From Microbacterium enclense (lineage in GTDB: Bacteria; Actinomycetota; Actinomycetes; Actinomycetales; Microbacteriaceae), in the NCBI GenBank assembly GCA_038182865.1, contig CP116226.1, positions 434,001-498,000 of the forward strand: a stretch of 64,000 bases of DNA. The letters run 5' to 3'. Below, one piece after another: positions 24,728 through 32,388 of this stretch. Each line of letters begins with the position of its first letter. Within the stretch, counting starts at the first letter, position 1. The notes under the pieces are model-generated. The model saw nothing but the letters and a program-made list of their open reading frames with translations. It did not search any database and was not told where the DNA came from. The translations under genes were made by a program, and so were the position numbers.

Positions 24728-25423
24728 CCCGACGACGACGCGAGCGCGCCCCCTCGATGAGGTGGCGCGCTCGTCGGCCGCCACCTGGAGACCGAAAACG
24801 CCGAACCACGCGATCGCGAGGGTTGCCGCGGTGAACTCGAGATTTCCGCCGAGCACGGTGTCACCGCGGAAGACCGAGATCATGGCGCCCGTGAAGGACG
24901 TCGCCCCGACGGCGACCAGCGTGCCGATGCTCGCCGCGCGCATCCATGGGCGTCGGCGCAACGCGGCGACCTGCCCCATGGCCACGATCGCCAGAACGAA
25001 TCCCAGGACGGCCGACGAGATGTGGATGAGGTCTTGCGGGAGGGCCCCCGGAGTGAAGGGGACGGGACAGCCGGGCGAGCACGTCACGACGGACGCGAGC
25101 GCGAAACACAGCCCACACGCGACCAGTGTGGTCGCGACGGGCCACCCGACACGGTAGGTGCGGGCATGACCGACGACAGCTCGATCGACGAGCACCGTGG
25201 CGACCGCGAGAAGCAGCAGCGCCAGGTTGAAGACGGGGGCGGTCGACATGCCTGTCGCGCCCAGTTGGCTGACGTAGTGCACCGACGGTTCCCACGAGCG
25301 GCTGACCCAGATCAAGCCCGCGCTCGCGAAGGCGGCGATGGAGCCGGTGGTCGCGAGGACGACGGCCGGGCTTCGTCGCCTGGTCGCGATCGGCTCGACC
25401 GCCCGTTCGGTGGTCTGGCTCAT
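24707..25423 (-). CDS. DUF998-family membrane protein
   Basis: A 238-residue protein with about six membrane segments. The N terminus ATTGSIAAFASAGLIWVSRSWEPSVHYVSQLGAT and the central SPGCPVPFTPGALPQDLIHISSAVLGF follow the DUF998 pattern. ATG 25423 is preceded by GCGGAGACCAC; the frame is open further upstream without family sequence. Its 3' end overlaps the permease gene by 21 nt, tail to tail. Function unknown. Confidence 0.82.
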   Translation of the reverse strand: MSQTTERAVEPIATRRRSPAVVLATTGSIAAFASAGLIWVSRSWEPSVHYVSQLGATGMSTAPVFNLALLLLAVATVLVDRAVVGHARTYRVGWPVATTLVACGLCFALASVVTCSPGCPVPFTPGALPQDLIHISSAVLGFVLAIVAMGQVAALRRRPWMRAASIGTLVAVGATSFTGAMISVFRGDTVLGGNLEFTAATLAIAWFGVFGLQVAADERATSSRGRARVVVGSALRGQ

Positions 25424-25984
25424 GTGGTCTCCGCGCGTCGTCAGGGGCCTGGCCACACTACCGCGCAGCCCCGGCCCGCCTCTGCCGCGACCATGATGAG
25501 GTGCCGCCGAACGAGGGGTGATTTCGACCCCCACCGGGAGGACGGACCCGGACAGGTATCGGATCCTGGTCATCTGGGCAGGGCCTGGGATCGTATGCGT
25601 GCCGGGGGGCCGTATCGCGATCCGGGCCCTGCCCGCCTCGACCGGCGGCCCTCGATCGGCGCGTGCCCCGGGCATCGACTCGACGACGAGGTCACGAACC
25701 GCCATCGGTCACGGGGCGATTCTCAGGGTGAGGAAACCGCAGTTCGCGAACGGAGCGCATTCCGACGTGCGATTCTCGACGGGAGCGATCGCCGAGTGGT
25801 TCTCCCCCAAGCACCCTCTCCCATGGCGATCGCTCCCATGGATGCGCGGTCTCGGCGCCACGGCACCCGTCTGTCGAGACCGCGCATCCCCTTGGAACCT
25901 CCCGCGAGCACCCGACAGCGCCGTGCGTGTGCGGTTGAATCGAAGGGCGTCCGATCAGACGCGACACCGCGAGGAGGACTACCC
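25424..25984. other. Intergenic leader region with inverted repeats
   Basis: About 560 bp between divergent genes. It holds a GTTCGCGAAC palindrome (25742-25751), a direct repeat TCCCATGG (25819-25826 and 25834-25841) and a perfect 15-bp hairpin (25840-25889). A 156-codon frame at 25518-25988 has no recognisable features and I do not accept it as a gene. Confidence 0.5.
25840..25889 (+). other. 15-bp hairpin upstream of the DivIVA-like gene
   Basis: GGATGCGCGGTCTCG (25840-25854) pairs perfectly with CGAGACCGCGCATCC (25875-25889) around a 20-nt loop, 95 nt before the start codon. It could be a leader attenuator, the terminator of a small RNA, or a protein-binding site. Confidence 0.5.
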
Positions 25985-27337
25985 GTGACCGACGACCGCG
26001 AGACCGCCCCCGACCACCGCGCCGACTCTCGACCCGAGGACGCCGGTGATGCCGCGACAGATGCCCTCCTCGACGAGTTGCTCTCCGATTCCTCGGACGC
26101 CGAGGGGACGACGGTCTTCCCCGTCGGATTCCGCGGCTACGACCGCGACGCCGTCGATGAGGCGGTCCGCCAGCTGGCCGAGCGCGTGCGCAAGGCCACC
26201 GAGGATACCCAGGATGCCAAGCGTCGCGCCGAGGCGATGTTCGCCGAGCAGCGCGCCGAGCACGATGCCGAGCTCGCCGAGTCGGCGCGACGCTATGCCG
26301 AGGAGGTGGGCACCCTTCAGGAGCAGCTTCGCGCCGCGTCGGCGCGCGCCGCCGATGCGGAGTCGCAGGTCCACGCGCTGTCCGACGATTTCGCGAGCCG
26401 TGACGACGAAGACCCGCAACGGGGGCGCGAGCACTTCGACGCCATCCTCCGCGTCGCCGAGGAACAGGCGGGCGTCCTCGTCCAGAACGCCGTCGCCCAA
26501 GCCGAGCGGCTTTTGGCGAGCGCCCACGACGAGGCCGCCGCGATCCGCGAAGAAGCCGTCAACGATCAGAACAGGCTCCGCGCCGAGGCCCAGCACGATG
26601 CCGATCAGGTGCGACTGCGCATCGAGACCGAGTCGACGGCCCACTCTGCGCGGCTCGAGCGCGAGGGAGCACACGCTGCAGAGAAGGTCGCACAGGCCGA
26701 GCGCGAGGCCGTCGCGATCCGCACCGAGGCGGAGAAGGGCGCTGCAGCTCTGCGGTCGATGGTCTCGCGAGAGACCGGCGAACTCCGCGCCAAGGCGGAG
26801 CGTGACGTTCGTGAGATGACCGCGCGGGTTCTGGAGTTCGAAGAATCGCTGACCCGCCGACAGGACGAAGCACAGCAGGAGTTCCTCGTCCTGCACAACC
26901 AAGCCGTCGCCCATGCGGAACGCATCACGGGCGACGCGAGCGACCAGGTGGCCGCGGCCCTCGAACACGCGCGCCGCATCTCGGCCCGTGCCGATGACTA
27001 CGAGCGTCTCGCGCGCGCCCAGGCGCAGCAGGCCGAGGCGGACGCGCACGTCCGCGCCAGGGAGATCCTCGACGGATCCCGCGACCGTGCACAGCGCATC
27101 GCCGACAAGATCACCGAGCACGCGGCATCCGTTCTCCGCGATGCGGAAGACCGCACGCGCGACCTCCGCTGGCAGCAGCAACAGCTCGGCAGCTTCATGG
27201 CGGAGATGAACGAGCTCCTGCGCGCCACGCCGCGCGGCGGCTCGACGGGCGAGTATCTCGGCGATGAGGACACCGACGACGCGGGCGGCGAAGAAGGCGA
27301 GTCCCTCAGCGAGAGCGACACCTCGCGGAGGGACTGA
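25985..27337 (+). CDS. DivIVA-like coiled-coil protein
   Basis: A 450-residue cytoplasmic protein. The FPVGFRGYDRDAVDEAVRQL segment near residue 50 is the DivIVA/SepIVA-type N-terminal motif. Then come about 330 residues of almost unbroken Glu/Ala/Arg-rich coiled coil (for example AEKVAQAEREAVAIRTEAEKG) and an acidic tail (GDEDTDDAGGEEGE). GTG 25985 has GAGGAGG at 7 nt. Such proteins organise polar growth or septation by filament formation. The extended coil and acidic tail make it longer than canonical DivIVA, so it is probably a Wag31 paralog rather than Wag31 itself. Confidence 0.85.
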   Translation: MTDDRETAPDHRADSRPEDAGDAATDALLDELLSDSSDAEGTTVFPVGFRGYDRDAVDEAVRQLAERVRKATEDTQDAKRRAEAMFAEQRAEHDAELAESARRYAEEVGTLQEQLRAASARAADAESQVHALSDDFASRDDEDPQRGREHFDAILRVAEEQAGVLVQNAVAQAERLLASAHDEAAAIREEAVNDQNRLRAEAQHDADQVRLRIETESTAHSARLEREGAHAAEKVAQAEREAVAIRTEAEKGAAALRSMVSRETGELRAKAERDVREMTARVLEFEESLTRRQDEAQQEFLVLHNQAVAHAERITGDASDQVAAALEHARRISARADDYERLARAQAQQAEADAHVRAREILDGSRDRAQRIADKITEHAASVLRDAEDRTRDLRWQQQQLGSFMAEMNELLRATPRGGSTGEYLGDEDTDDAGGEEGESLSESDTSRRD

Positions 27338-27343
27338 GCGTCG

Positions 27344-27364
27344 GAGGCGAGGTCCGGTCGCCTC
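27344..27364 (+). terminator. Probable terminator after the DivIVA-like gene
   Basis: GAGGCGA (27344-27350) pairs with TCGCCTC (27358-27364) around a 7-nt loop, immediately after the stop codon. Confidence 0.45.
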
Positions 27365-27481
27365 GCCGAGGACGAAGGCGCCGAGGCACCGGGACGACCT
27401 CTGGGCGACGCGACACCGAAACCACGCAGGAAAGCTGTCGACGCCACCCTAGGCTGAGGTCACGACGAGAAAGGAGCCGCC

Positions 27482-27712
27482 ATGAAGACCGGACGTTCGA
27501 TTCCGCTCGGAGCGGCTCTCAGCGCTGTCGCCGCCCTCGTGTTCGCGGCCCCGACGCTGTTCCTCCCGGCCGATGTCCACGTCTCGGTGAAGCTCGTGTT
27601 CATCGTCGCCGGTTCGATCCTGTTCGCGGTCGGCGTCCTGCGTGTGCGCGCCGAAGGCGCTGCACCCCCAGCTTCGGAACCGAGCGAGAGCAACCCGCTT
27701 ACGCGGGGCTGA
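27482..27712 (+). CDS. Small two-span membrane protein
   Basis: A 76-residue protein with two hydrophobic helices (about 8-30 and 36-56) and a polar C-terminal tail. GAAAGGAGCC precedes ATG 27482. No family is recognised. It is convergent with the DUF7882-like gene at 27782. Confidence 0.6.
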   Translation: MKTGRSIPLGAALSAVAALVFAAPTLFLPADVHVSVKLVFIVAGSILFAVGVLRVRAEGAAPPASEPSESNPLTRG

Positions 27713-27781
27713 TGGCGTCGAGCTCCGCCGCGGTGATGACGGAGATGGGCTCGGTGGGTACGTCCCACTCCGCGGTGGGAT

Positions 27782-28153
27782 TCACGCGGCGCGCACCAGG
27801 GAACGCTGCGCGGAGGAGCGCGCCGGAGCCTTCGTCGGGGCGGCCGCGGTTTTGGCATCCGTCGAGATGTCCAGGCTGAGCCCGCGGGACGAGTTCGCAT
27901 CGTTGGCGAGACGCTTGAGGAGGTCTTGGTCGAGAGACTCGGGAACCTCGGAGTCGAAGACGAACCGCAGAGGAATGGCCGGCTGCAACCAGATGGTCGA
28001 ACGACCACCGGGCTCGTCGGCACGGTGCGTCCAGGACAGGGTGAAGCTCTCGCCCCGGCGAAGCTTGGTCGCGGCGACCACTTTCACGTGGGCCAGCATG
28101 CGGTCGTCGACCACGATCGGCTCGGGAGTGGTGCCGTAGAAGAGCTTCGCCAT
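27782..28153 (-). CDS. DUF7882-like protein (copy 1)
   Basis: A 123-residue protein starting MAKLFYGTTPEPIVVDDRML, with HVKVVAATKLRRGESFTLSW, then STIWLQPAIPLRFVF. Small Microbacteriaceae proteins of this kind were often misnamed ATP-dependent DNA ligase; I recognise them as DUF7882-like (from memory). No ligase motif is present. It is divergent from a MarR gene (93 nt between starts), and a second such pair occurs at 48928-49708. A Lys/Ala-rich tail follows residue 100. Function unknown. Confidence 0.75.
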   Translation of the reverse strand: MAKLFYGTTPEPIVVDDRMLAHVKVVAATKLRRGESFTLSWTHRADEPGGRSTIWLQPAIPLRFVFDSEVPESLDQDLLKRLANDANSSRGLSLDISTDAKTAAAPTKAPARSSAQRSLVRAA

Positions 28154-28171
28154 GATGTTTCCCTTTCCTCG

Positions 28172-28220
28172 TTGCTTGCTTAGGAACTTACTAGGTAGAC
28201 TAGCGAATAGGCAAGCGAGA
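28172..28220. promoter_or_regulatory. Shared promoter/operator region of MarR-DUF7882 module 1
   Basis: The divergent gap is AT-rich relative to its surroundings. It contains CTAG-GTAGA-CTAG (an inverted CTAG pair near 28191-28203) and a TTGCTT / AAGCGA pair. This is a likely binding site for the MarR protein. Confidence 0.4.
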
Positions 28221-28246
28221 TATCAGTTTCATTTCGAGGGGATCCG

Positions 28247-28789
28247 ATGACCGACATCAACACGGGAGCCCCGTCGTACTGGTACAGCGACAGCACCGAC
28301 GACAAGCGCGGCGCCCGCGTCATGGAGGCGCTCCGCGCGTACCGGGCCGCCGAGATGTCCATGCGGCGGCGCACGCAGGCCTCCATGTCGATGGGCGAGA
28401 ACGAGCTCCTCGTCCTCCGGTTCCTGACCCGGCGAGCGCGCCGTCGCCACGATGTCACTCCGATCGAGCTCTCGCGTTACCTCGGGGTCTCGACGGCTTC
28501 GATGACGGCTCTGCTCGATCGACTGGAGAAGACGGGCCATCTCGAACGTCGGCCACACCCGCGCGATCGTCGCAAGGTGCTCGTGGTCGTCACCGCGCAC
28601 GCCGAAGACGACATGCGGCACCTCCTGGGCGCGATGCACGCCCAGATGATGAGCGCGACGCGCGGCATGACCGAGGCCGAGACCGTCGCGGTCACCGCCT
28701 TCCTCGAGCGCATGCGTGGAGCGGTCGACGGGGTGACCGGCGATCTTCCTCCCGCCTCCGGCTCCGACACCCCGGGCCTCGCGGCATGA
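28247..28789 (+). CDS. MarR-family regulator (module 1)
   Basis: A 180-residue winged-helix regulator. The core runs from MGENELLVLRFLTRRA through VTPIELSRYLGVSTASMTALLDRLEKTGHL to the wing RRPHPRDRRKVLVVVT. GAGGGGATCC precedes ATG 28247. It is divergent from the DUF7882-like gene and overlaps the transglutaminase gene by 4 nt (ATGA). Its recognition helix, GVSTASMTALLDRL, closely matches that of the MarR at 48928 (GVSTASVTGMLDRL), so the two may see related sites. Confidence 0.9.
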   Translation: MTDINTGAPSYWYSDSTDDKRGARVMEALRAYRAAEMSMRRRTQASMSMGENELLVLRFLTRRARRRHDVTPIELSRYLGVSTASMTALLDRLEKTGHLERRPHPRDRRKVLVVVTAHAEDDMRHLLGAMHAQMMSATRGMTEAETVAVTAFLERMRGAVDGVTGDLPPASGSDTPGLAA

Positions 28790-29580
28790 GCGGCACGGTC
28801 GGAGCGCACCTCGCGCTGCACGTGGACAGCGAAGCCGACGCGATCCTTTCGATCGCTGTCGCACAGGGATGGGCGCGCACCGAGGAGTTGTCGGTGAGCA
28901 TCGATGGCCGCGGCATCCCGGTCGAAGAGATCGCCGACGCCCACGGGGGTCGCTTGCACCGGGCGACACTGCCTGTCGGAGACGTCGTCGTGTCATACCG
29001 AGCCGAGGTCGAGCGCCCCGGGGACCCCGCGGCGTCCACCGTCGCCGACACGCTGAGATACCTGCGTCCGAGTCGGTTCATCCCCTCGGACGAACTCGCC
29101 GCGACCGCACTGTCGTGGTTCGGAGGAGCCGAGCCCCGCGACAGCGTGCGCGCGATCCCCGAGTGGGTGTCCACCCACCTGTCGTACACGCCGGGGTCGA
29201 GCGGGCCGACCGACACGGCCATCCACACTCTCCTTCTCCGACAGGGGGTCTGTCGTGACTACGCTCACCTGACGGCCGGGCTCCTCCGCGCCGTCGGTGT
29301 GCCCGCACGACTCACGTCCGTGTACGCGCCGGGCCTGAGCCCGATGGATTTCCACGCGGTCGTCGAGGCGTTCGTCGACGGGCGGTGGGAGGTCGTGGAT
29401 GCCACGCGACTGGCCCCGCGCGCCGAGTACGTCCGCATCGCGACGGGCCGGGATGCCGCGGACACCGCGTTCCTGACCACGCTGTCGGGCGCGGTCTCGC
29501 TCGAGGACATCGAGGTGACGGCCGTCGCCGGGAACGATCTCTCCCCCGACGATCCGTCGGCGAGCGTCCTCCTGCCCTGA
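28786..29580 (+). CDS. Transglutaminase-like (papain-fold) protein
   Basis: A 264-residue protein of the bacterial transglutaminase-like family. The catalytic triad is visible: Cys156 in RQGVCRDYAHL, His190 in MDFHAVVEAF and Asp205 in VVDATRLAPR. The N-terminal 100 residues form the usual beta-sandwich extension (VVVSYRAEVE). There is no signal peptide, so it is probably cytosolic. Its start overlaps the MarR gene (ATGA). Members of the family are peptidases or amidases more often than cross-linkers. Confidence 0.9.
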   Translation: MSGTVGAHLALHVDSEADAILSIAVAQGWARTEELSVSIDGRGIPVEEIADAHGGRLHRATLPVGDVVVSYRAEVERPGDPAASTVADTLRYLRPSRFIPSDELAATALSWFGGAEPRDSVRAIPEWVSTHLSYTPGSSGPTDTAIHTLLLRQGVCRDYAHLTAGLLRAVGVPARLTSVYAPGLSPMDFHAVVEAFVDGRWEVVDATRLAPRAEYVRIATGRDAADTAFLTTLSGAVSLEDIEVTAVAGNDLSPDDPSASVLLP

Positions 29581-29619
29581 CTCCCCCGCGCGGTGGAGTC
29601 GTTCGGGCTCGGATCTCGT

Positions 29620-29625
29620 TACCGT
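29620..29625 (+). promoter_or_regulatory. -10 hexamer TACCGT before the DUF2207 gene
   Basis: TACCGT ends 6 nt before ATG 29632, the recurrent leaderless spacing. Confidence 0.45.
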
Positions 29626-29631
29626 CGAGGG

Positions 29632-31479
29632 ATGGATGCCGTGGCCCTACCTGTCCGACGCCGTCGTGCGCCCCTCTCCGCGGTGCTGGCGCTCGTTTTT
29701 CTCTTCGTGGCCGTTGCGGGCGCGAGCCCCGCGCGAGCCGATGTGGATGATTTCACCTTCGACGCCTTCCATGCCGACATGCTCTTGTCACGCTCCGCCG
29801 ATGGGCACGCGGCACTGCAGGTGACCGAGACGATCGTCGCGCGCTTTCCGGACGAGGATCAGAACAAGGGGATCGTCCGCGCCATCCCCGATGACTACGA
29901 CGGTGTCCCCCTGCGCACCCAGGTCGTCTCGGTGACGGACGGCAACGGGGCCGCGATCCCCTACGAGATCGAGACGAGCAGAGGTGAGGTGCGCGTTCTC
30001 ACCGGGGACGACACCTTCGTTCGAGGCGTGCAGACCTACGTCATCTCCTACACGCAGCGTGACACGATCCGCTCTTTCGCCGACACCGACGCCGACGAGT
30101 TCTACCGTGACATCAACGGCACGGACAGTCGTCAACCCTTCGCCGAGGTGACCGCCGAGCTCCGTGTGGACGGCTCGCTGTCGCAGGCCGCGCTCGACGG
30201 GGCCGCCGCCTGCTACACCGGCCCCGAGGGCTCACGGACCCCGTGCGAGATCACGCGTGCGGGCGACCCCGGCGAAGAGGTGGCCTGGTCCGCCTCGACG
30301 ACGGGGCTCGGTCCGCGAGAGAACATGACCATCGCGGTCGGATTCGCGCGCGGCACGTTCGTTCCGGGCGCGGTGGTCCGCTCCCCCCTCGAGCAGTTCT
30401 CGGTCGACGCGGCCCCGGCCCTCGCCGCTCTCTCGATCGGCGCGGTCGTGCTGGGCCTGGTCGGCGCCGCAACCGCGCTCGTCGCGCGTCGGCGGGGAAA
30501 GGACGCACCGGGCCGCGGCGTGATCGTCCCCGAGTACGGTCCCCCCGACGACGTCGATGTGCTCGAGGGAGCCGAACTCGTCCACAGGCAGAGGGCAGCT
30601 GTTCCCGCCGCCGTCCTCGACACCGCGATCGCCGGACACCTCCGCATCCTCGACGATCCCGCGGGTGCGAAGACGTTGACGCTCGAACTGGTGCGCCCCG
30701 AAGGGGCGACACCGCTGCACGCCGGCGTCCTGGCCGCGATCTTCGGTGTCGGAGGGCGCCCCGGAGCCCGCGTGACCCTGGGCCCCGACCGTCAGGACGT
30801 CGCCACCGCGCTTCAGGCTCTTCCCCCGAAGGCCGCGAAGGAACTGCGGCGCCGCGGCTGGACAGAACCGCCTCGCCGCAGAAGCTCCGTCATGGCCGCT
30901 GTGGTGGCGGTCAGCGCCTTCGTCCTTTCGATCGTCGCGCTCATCCTCGCCTCGGCCGGCACGGCTCCCGCCTGGTGGCAGGTCGCCGCGATTCCCGCGA
31001 CCGTGGTGACCGGCATCCTGAGCTTCGCCCTGCTTCGCTACCGCGACCGGGTGGTGGATGCCGGAACTTCCGCACGTGACCATCTCCTGGGACTGCGTGA
31101 CTATCTCGCGCTCGCGGAGGCCGACCGCCTGCGCATCCTGCAGAGCCCCGAAGGGGCGGAACGCCGGCCGGTGGACGTGGGCGACCCGACGCAGGTGCTC
31201 CACCTCTATGAACGCCTGCTCCCGTGGGCTGTGGTCTGGGGTGTGGAACGTGAGTGGGCCGAAGCCCTCGACACCCGCGTTCGCGAGACCGGAGGCGATC
31301 TGCACTGGTACGCCGGGACGAACGGCTTCTCCACCGCCGCGTTCGCGACGACCTTCAGCTCGTTGCGGACCGCGAGCAGTCCGGTGACGACGAGCGGCTC
31401 GGGGAGCTTTTCGGGCGGATCGTTTGGGGGCGGCTTCTCGGGGGGCGGCATGGGCGGCGGAAGCGTCGGAGGGCGATGA
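29632..31479 (+). CDS. DUF2207-domain membrane protein
   Basis: About 615 residues. A signal peptide (1-36, ending SPARA) leads into an extracellular DUF2207 domain with FHADMLLSRSADGHAALQVTE and the KGIVRAIPDDYDG motif, which is strongly conserved in the family. One membrane segment (about 265-290) follows, then a cytoplasmic part and two more segments (about 420-470). The C terminus is a Gly/Ser-rich tail (SFGGGFSGGGMGGG) typical of these proteins. Function is unknown; they often sit near transglutaminase or LemA genes, as here. Confidence 0.88.
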   Translation: MDAVALPVRRRRAPLSAVLALVFLFVAVAGASPARADVDDFTFDAFHADMLLSRSADGHAALQVTETIVARFPDEDQNKGIVRAIPDDYDGVPLRTQVVSVTDGNGAAIPYEIETSRGEVRVLTGDDTFVRGVQTYVISYTQRDTIRSFADTDADEFYRDINGTDSRQPFAEVTAELRVDGSLSQAALDGAAACYTGPEGSRTPCEITRAGDPGEEVAWSASTTGLGPRENMTIAVGFARGTFVPGAVVRSPLEQFSVDAAPALAALSIGAVVLGLVGAATALVARRRGKDAPGRGVIVPEYGPPDDVDVLEGAELVHRQRAAVPAAVLDTAIAGHLRILDDPAGAKTLTLELVRPEGATPLHAGVLAAIFGVGGRPGARVTLGPDRQDVATALQALPPKAAKELRRRGWTEPPRRRSSVMAAVVAVSAFVLSIVALILASAGTAPAWWQVAAIPATVVTGILSFALLRYRDRVVDAGTSARDHLLGLRDYLALAEADRLRILQSPEGAERRPVDVGDPTQVLHLYERLLPWAVVWGVEREWAEALDTRVRETGGDLHWYAGTNGFSTAAFATTFSSLRTASSPVTTSGSGSFSGGSFGGGFSGGGMGGGSVGGR

Positions 31480-31509
31480 CGACGCGACGCCGGCGGGAGA
31501 ACACCGACC

Positions 31510-32199
31510 TCACTCCGCCAGGCGGACGACCTCGGCGATGACCCGCGGGTCGGCGAGGACGCGGAAGTGCCCACCGGTCGCGAGGCGCACGTTCCGGGCC
31601 CCGGCCAGGTCACTGCCCTCGGGGATGTGCGGATCGAAGTCGCCGTACACCGAGACGATGCGCGTGTTCACCTCGGCGGCGGCGGCGAGCGCCCGCATCG
31701 TCGCATCCCCTGAACGGAAGGCGCGAAGCGACGGGGTGGGCATGAGCCGGCTGTAGCGGGAGCCCCCGAACGGCGTCGCCACCGCAACCATCGCACGGAC
31801 GCGGGACCCGGCGGGGTCGAAGGCCATGAGGTGCTTGCCGATCAGACCGCCCTTGCTGTGCGCGACCACGACCACGTCACGCAGGTCGCGGGCGACCATG
31901 ATCCTCCCGACGCGCTCCGCCGACGCCGCGATGGGTCGTCGATTACCGCCGAGTTCGTCGACAACGTGGACCGGGTGCCCGCGGTCGTGCAGGGCCCGTG
32001 CCAGGGGCTCGAGAAACCGCCACGTCTCGTAGATACCCGGCAGCAGCAGAATCGGCACCCCCGACCCCTCGGCGAGGTCGTCAGCGGCCCCGCGCCCGAT
32101 CACGGCACGTGCTTGAGCGGTGACCGCGTAGGCGTAGTCCCTCGCCCACCACAGGCCGTTGCGAAACAGGGCGGCGGCCCGCGGGGCGATGCTCGGCAT
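31510..32199 (-). CDS. Alpha/beta-fold lipase/esterase
   Basis: A secretory-lipase-like hydrolase of 229 residues from ATG 32199 (AGGA 7 nt upstream); an ATG at 32217 would add 6. The oxyanion region is ILLLPGIYETWRFLEPL, the nucleophile elbow VVAHSKGGLIGKHL, and the likely catalytic His lies in ATGGHFRVLADP, with VSVYGDFDPHIPEG supplying the acid. It resembles Bacillus LipA-type and triacylglycerol lipases, but no signal peptide is present. It is convergent with the DUF2207 gene. Confidence 0.82.
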   Translation of the reverse strand: MPSIAPRAAALFRNGLWWARDYAYAVTAQARAVIGRGAADDLAEGSGVPILLLPGIYETWRFLEPLARALHDRGHPVHVVDELGGNRRPIAASAERVGRIMVARDLRDVVVVAHSKGGLIGKHLMAFDPAGSRVRAMVAVATPFGGSRYSRLMPTPSLRAFRSGDATMRALAAAAEVNTRIVSVYGDFDPHIPEGSDLAGARNVRLATGGHFRVLADPRVIAEVVRLAE

Positions 32200-32301
32200 G
32201 CGCCCATCCTGCGTCATCGACCCCGGTGGGGCATGCGGGTTGCCATTCGCCGCCCACGAGGTGCGCCGCACCCGCATGCGCGCGAAGATGCGGAGCGCAC
32301 G

Positions 32302-32307
32302 TAAAGT
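32302..32307 (+). promoter_or_regulatory. -10 hexamer TAAAGT before the leader ORF
   Basis: TAAAGT ends 6 nt before ATG 32314, predicting that the mRNA begins at the leader ORF start codon. Confidence 0.5.
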
Positions 32308-32313
32308 CGCGGG

Positions 32314-32388
32314 ATGGACATCTCCGATATTCGCCCGTGCACCGATGCCCTCGCGAGGGAAGAGATCGCCGCCGAAGACGCCGCATGA
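32314..32388 (+). CDS. 24-codon leader ORF coupled to the glycosyltransferase gene
   Basis: A short acidic ORF starting MDISDIRPCTDALAREE and ending in TGA at 32386-32388, whose last bases overlap the ATG of the next gene as ATGA. Its own start lies 6 nt after TAAAGT. The glycosyltransferase start has only a weak GAAGACG upstream and is in another frame, so translation of the leader may be needed to reach it. This is inferred from arrangement only. Confidence 0.5.
   Translation: MDISDIRPCTDALAREEIAAEDAA

Noticed and set aside
25518..25988. 156-codon plus-strand frame in the gap before the DivIVA-like gene
   Set aside because: No recognisable motif, no ribosome-binding site, and it would span the 15-bp hairpin and overlap the start of the next gene.
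27782..28153. ATP-dependent DNA ligase
   Set aside because: Proteins of this type carry that label in databases, but at 123 residues there is no KxDG motif or nucleotidyltransferase domain.
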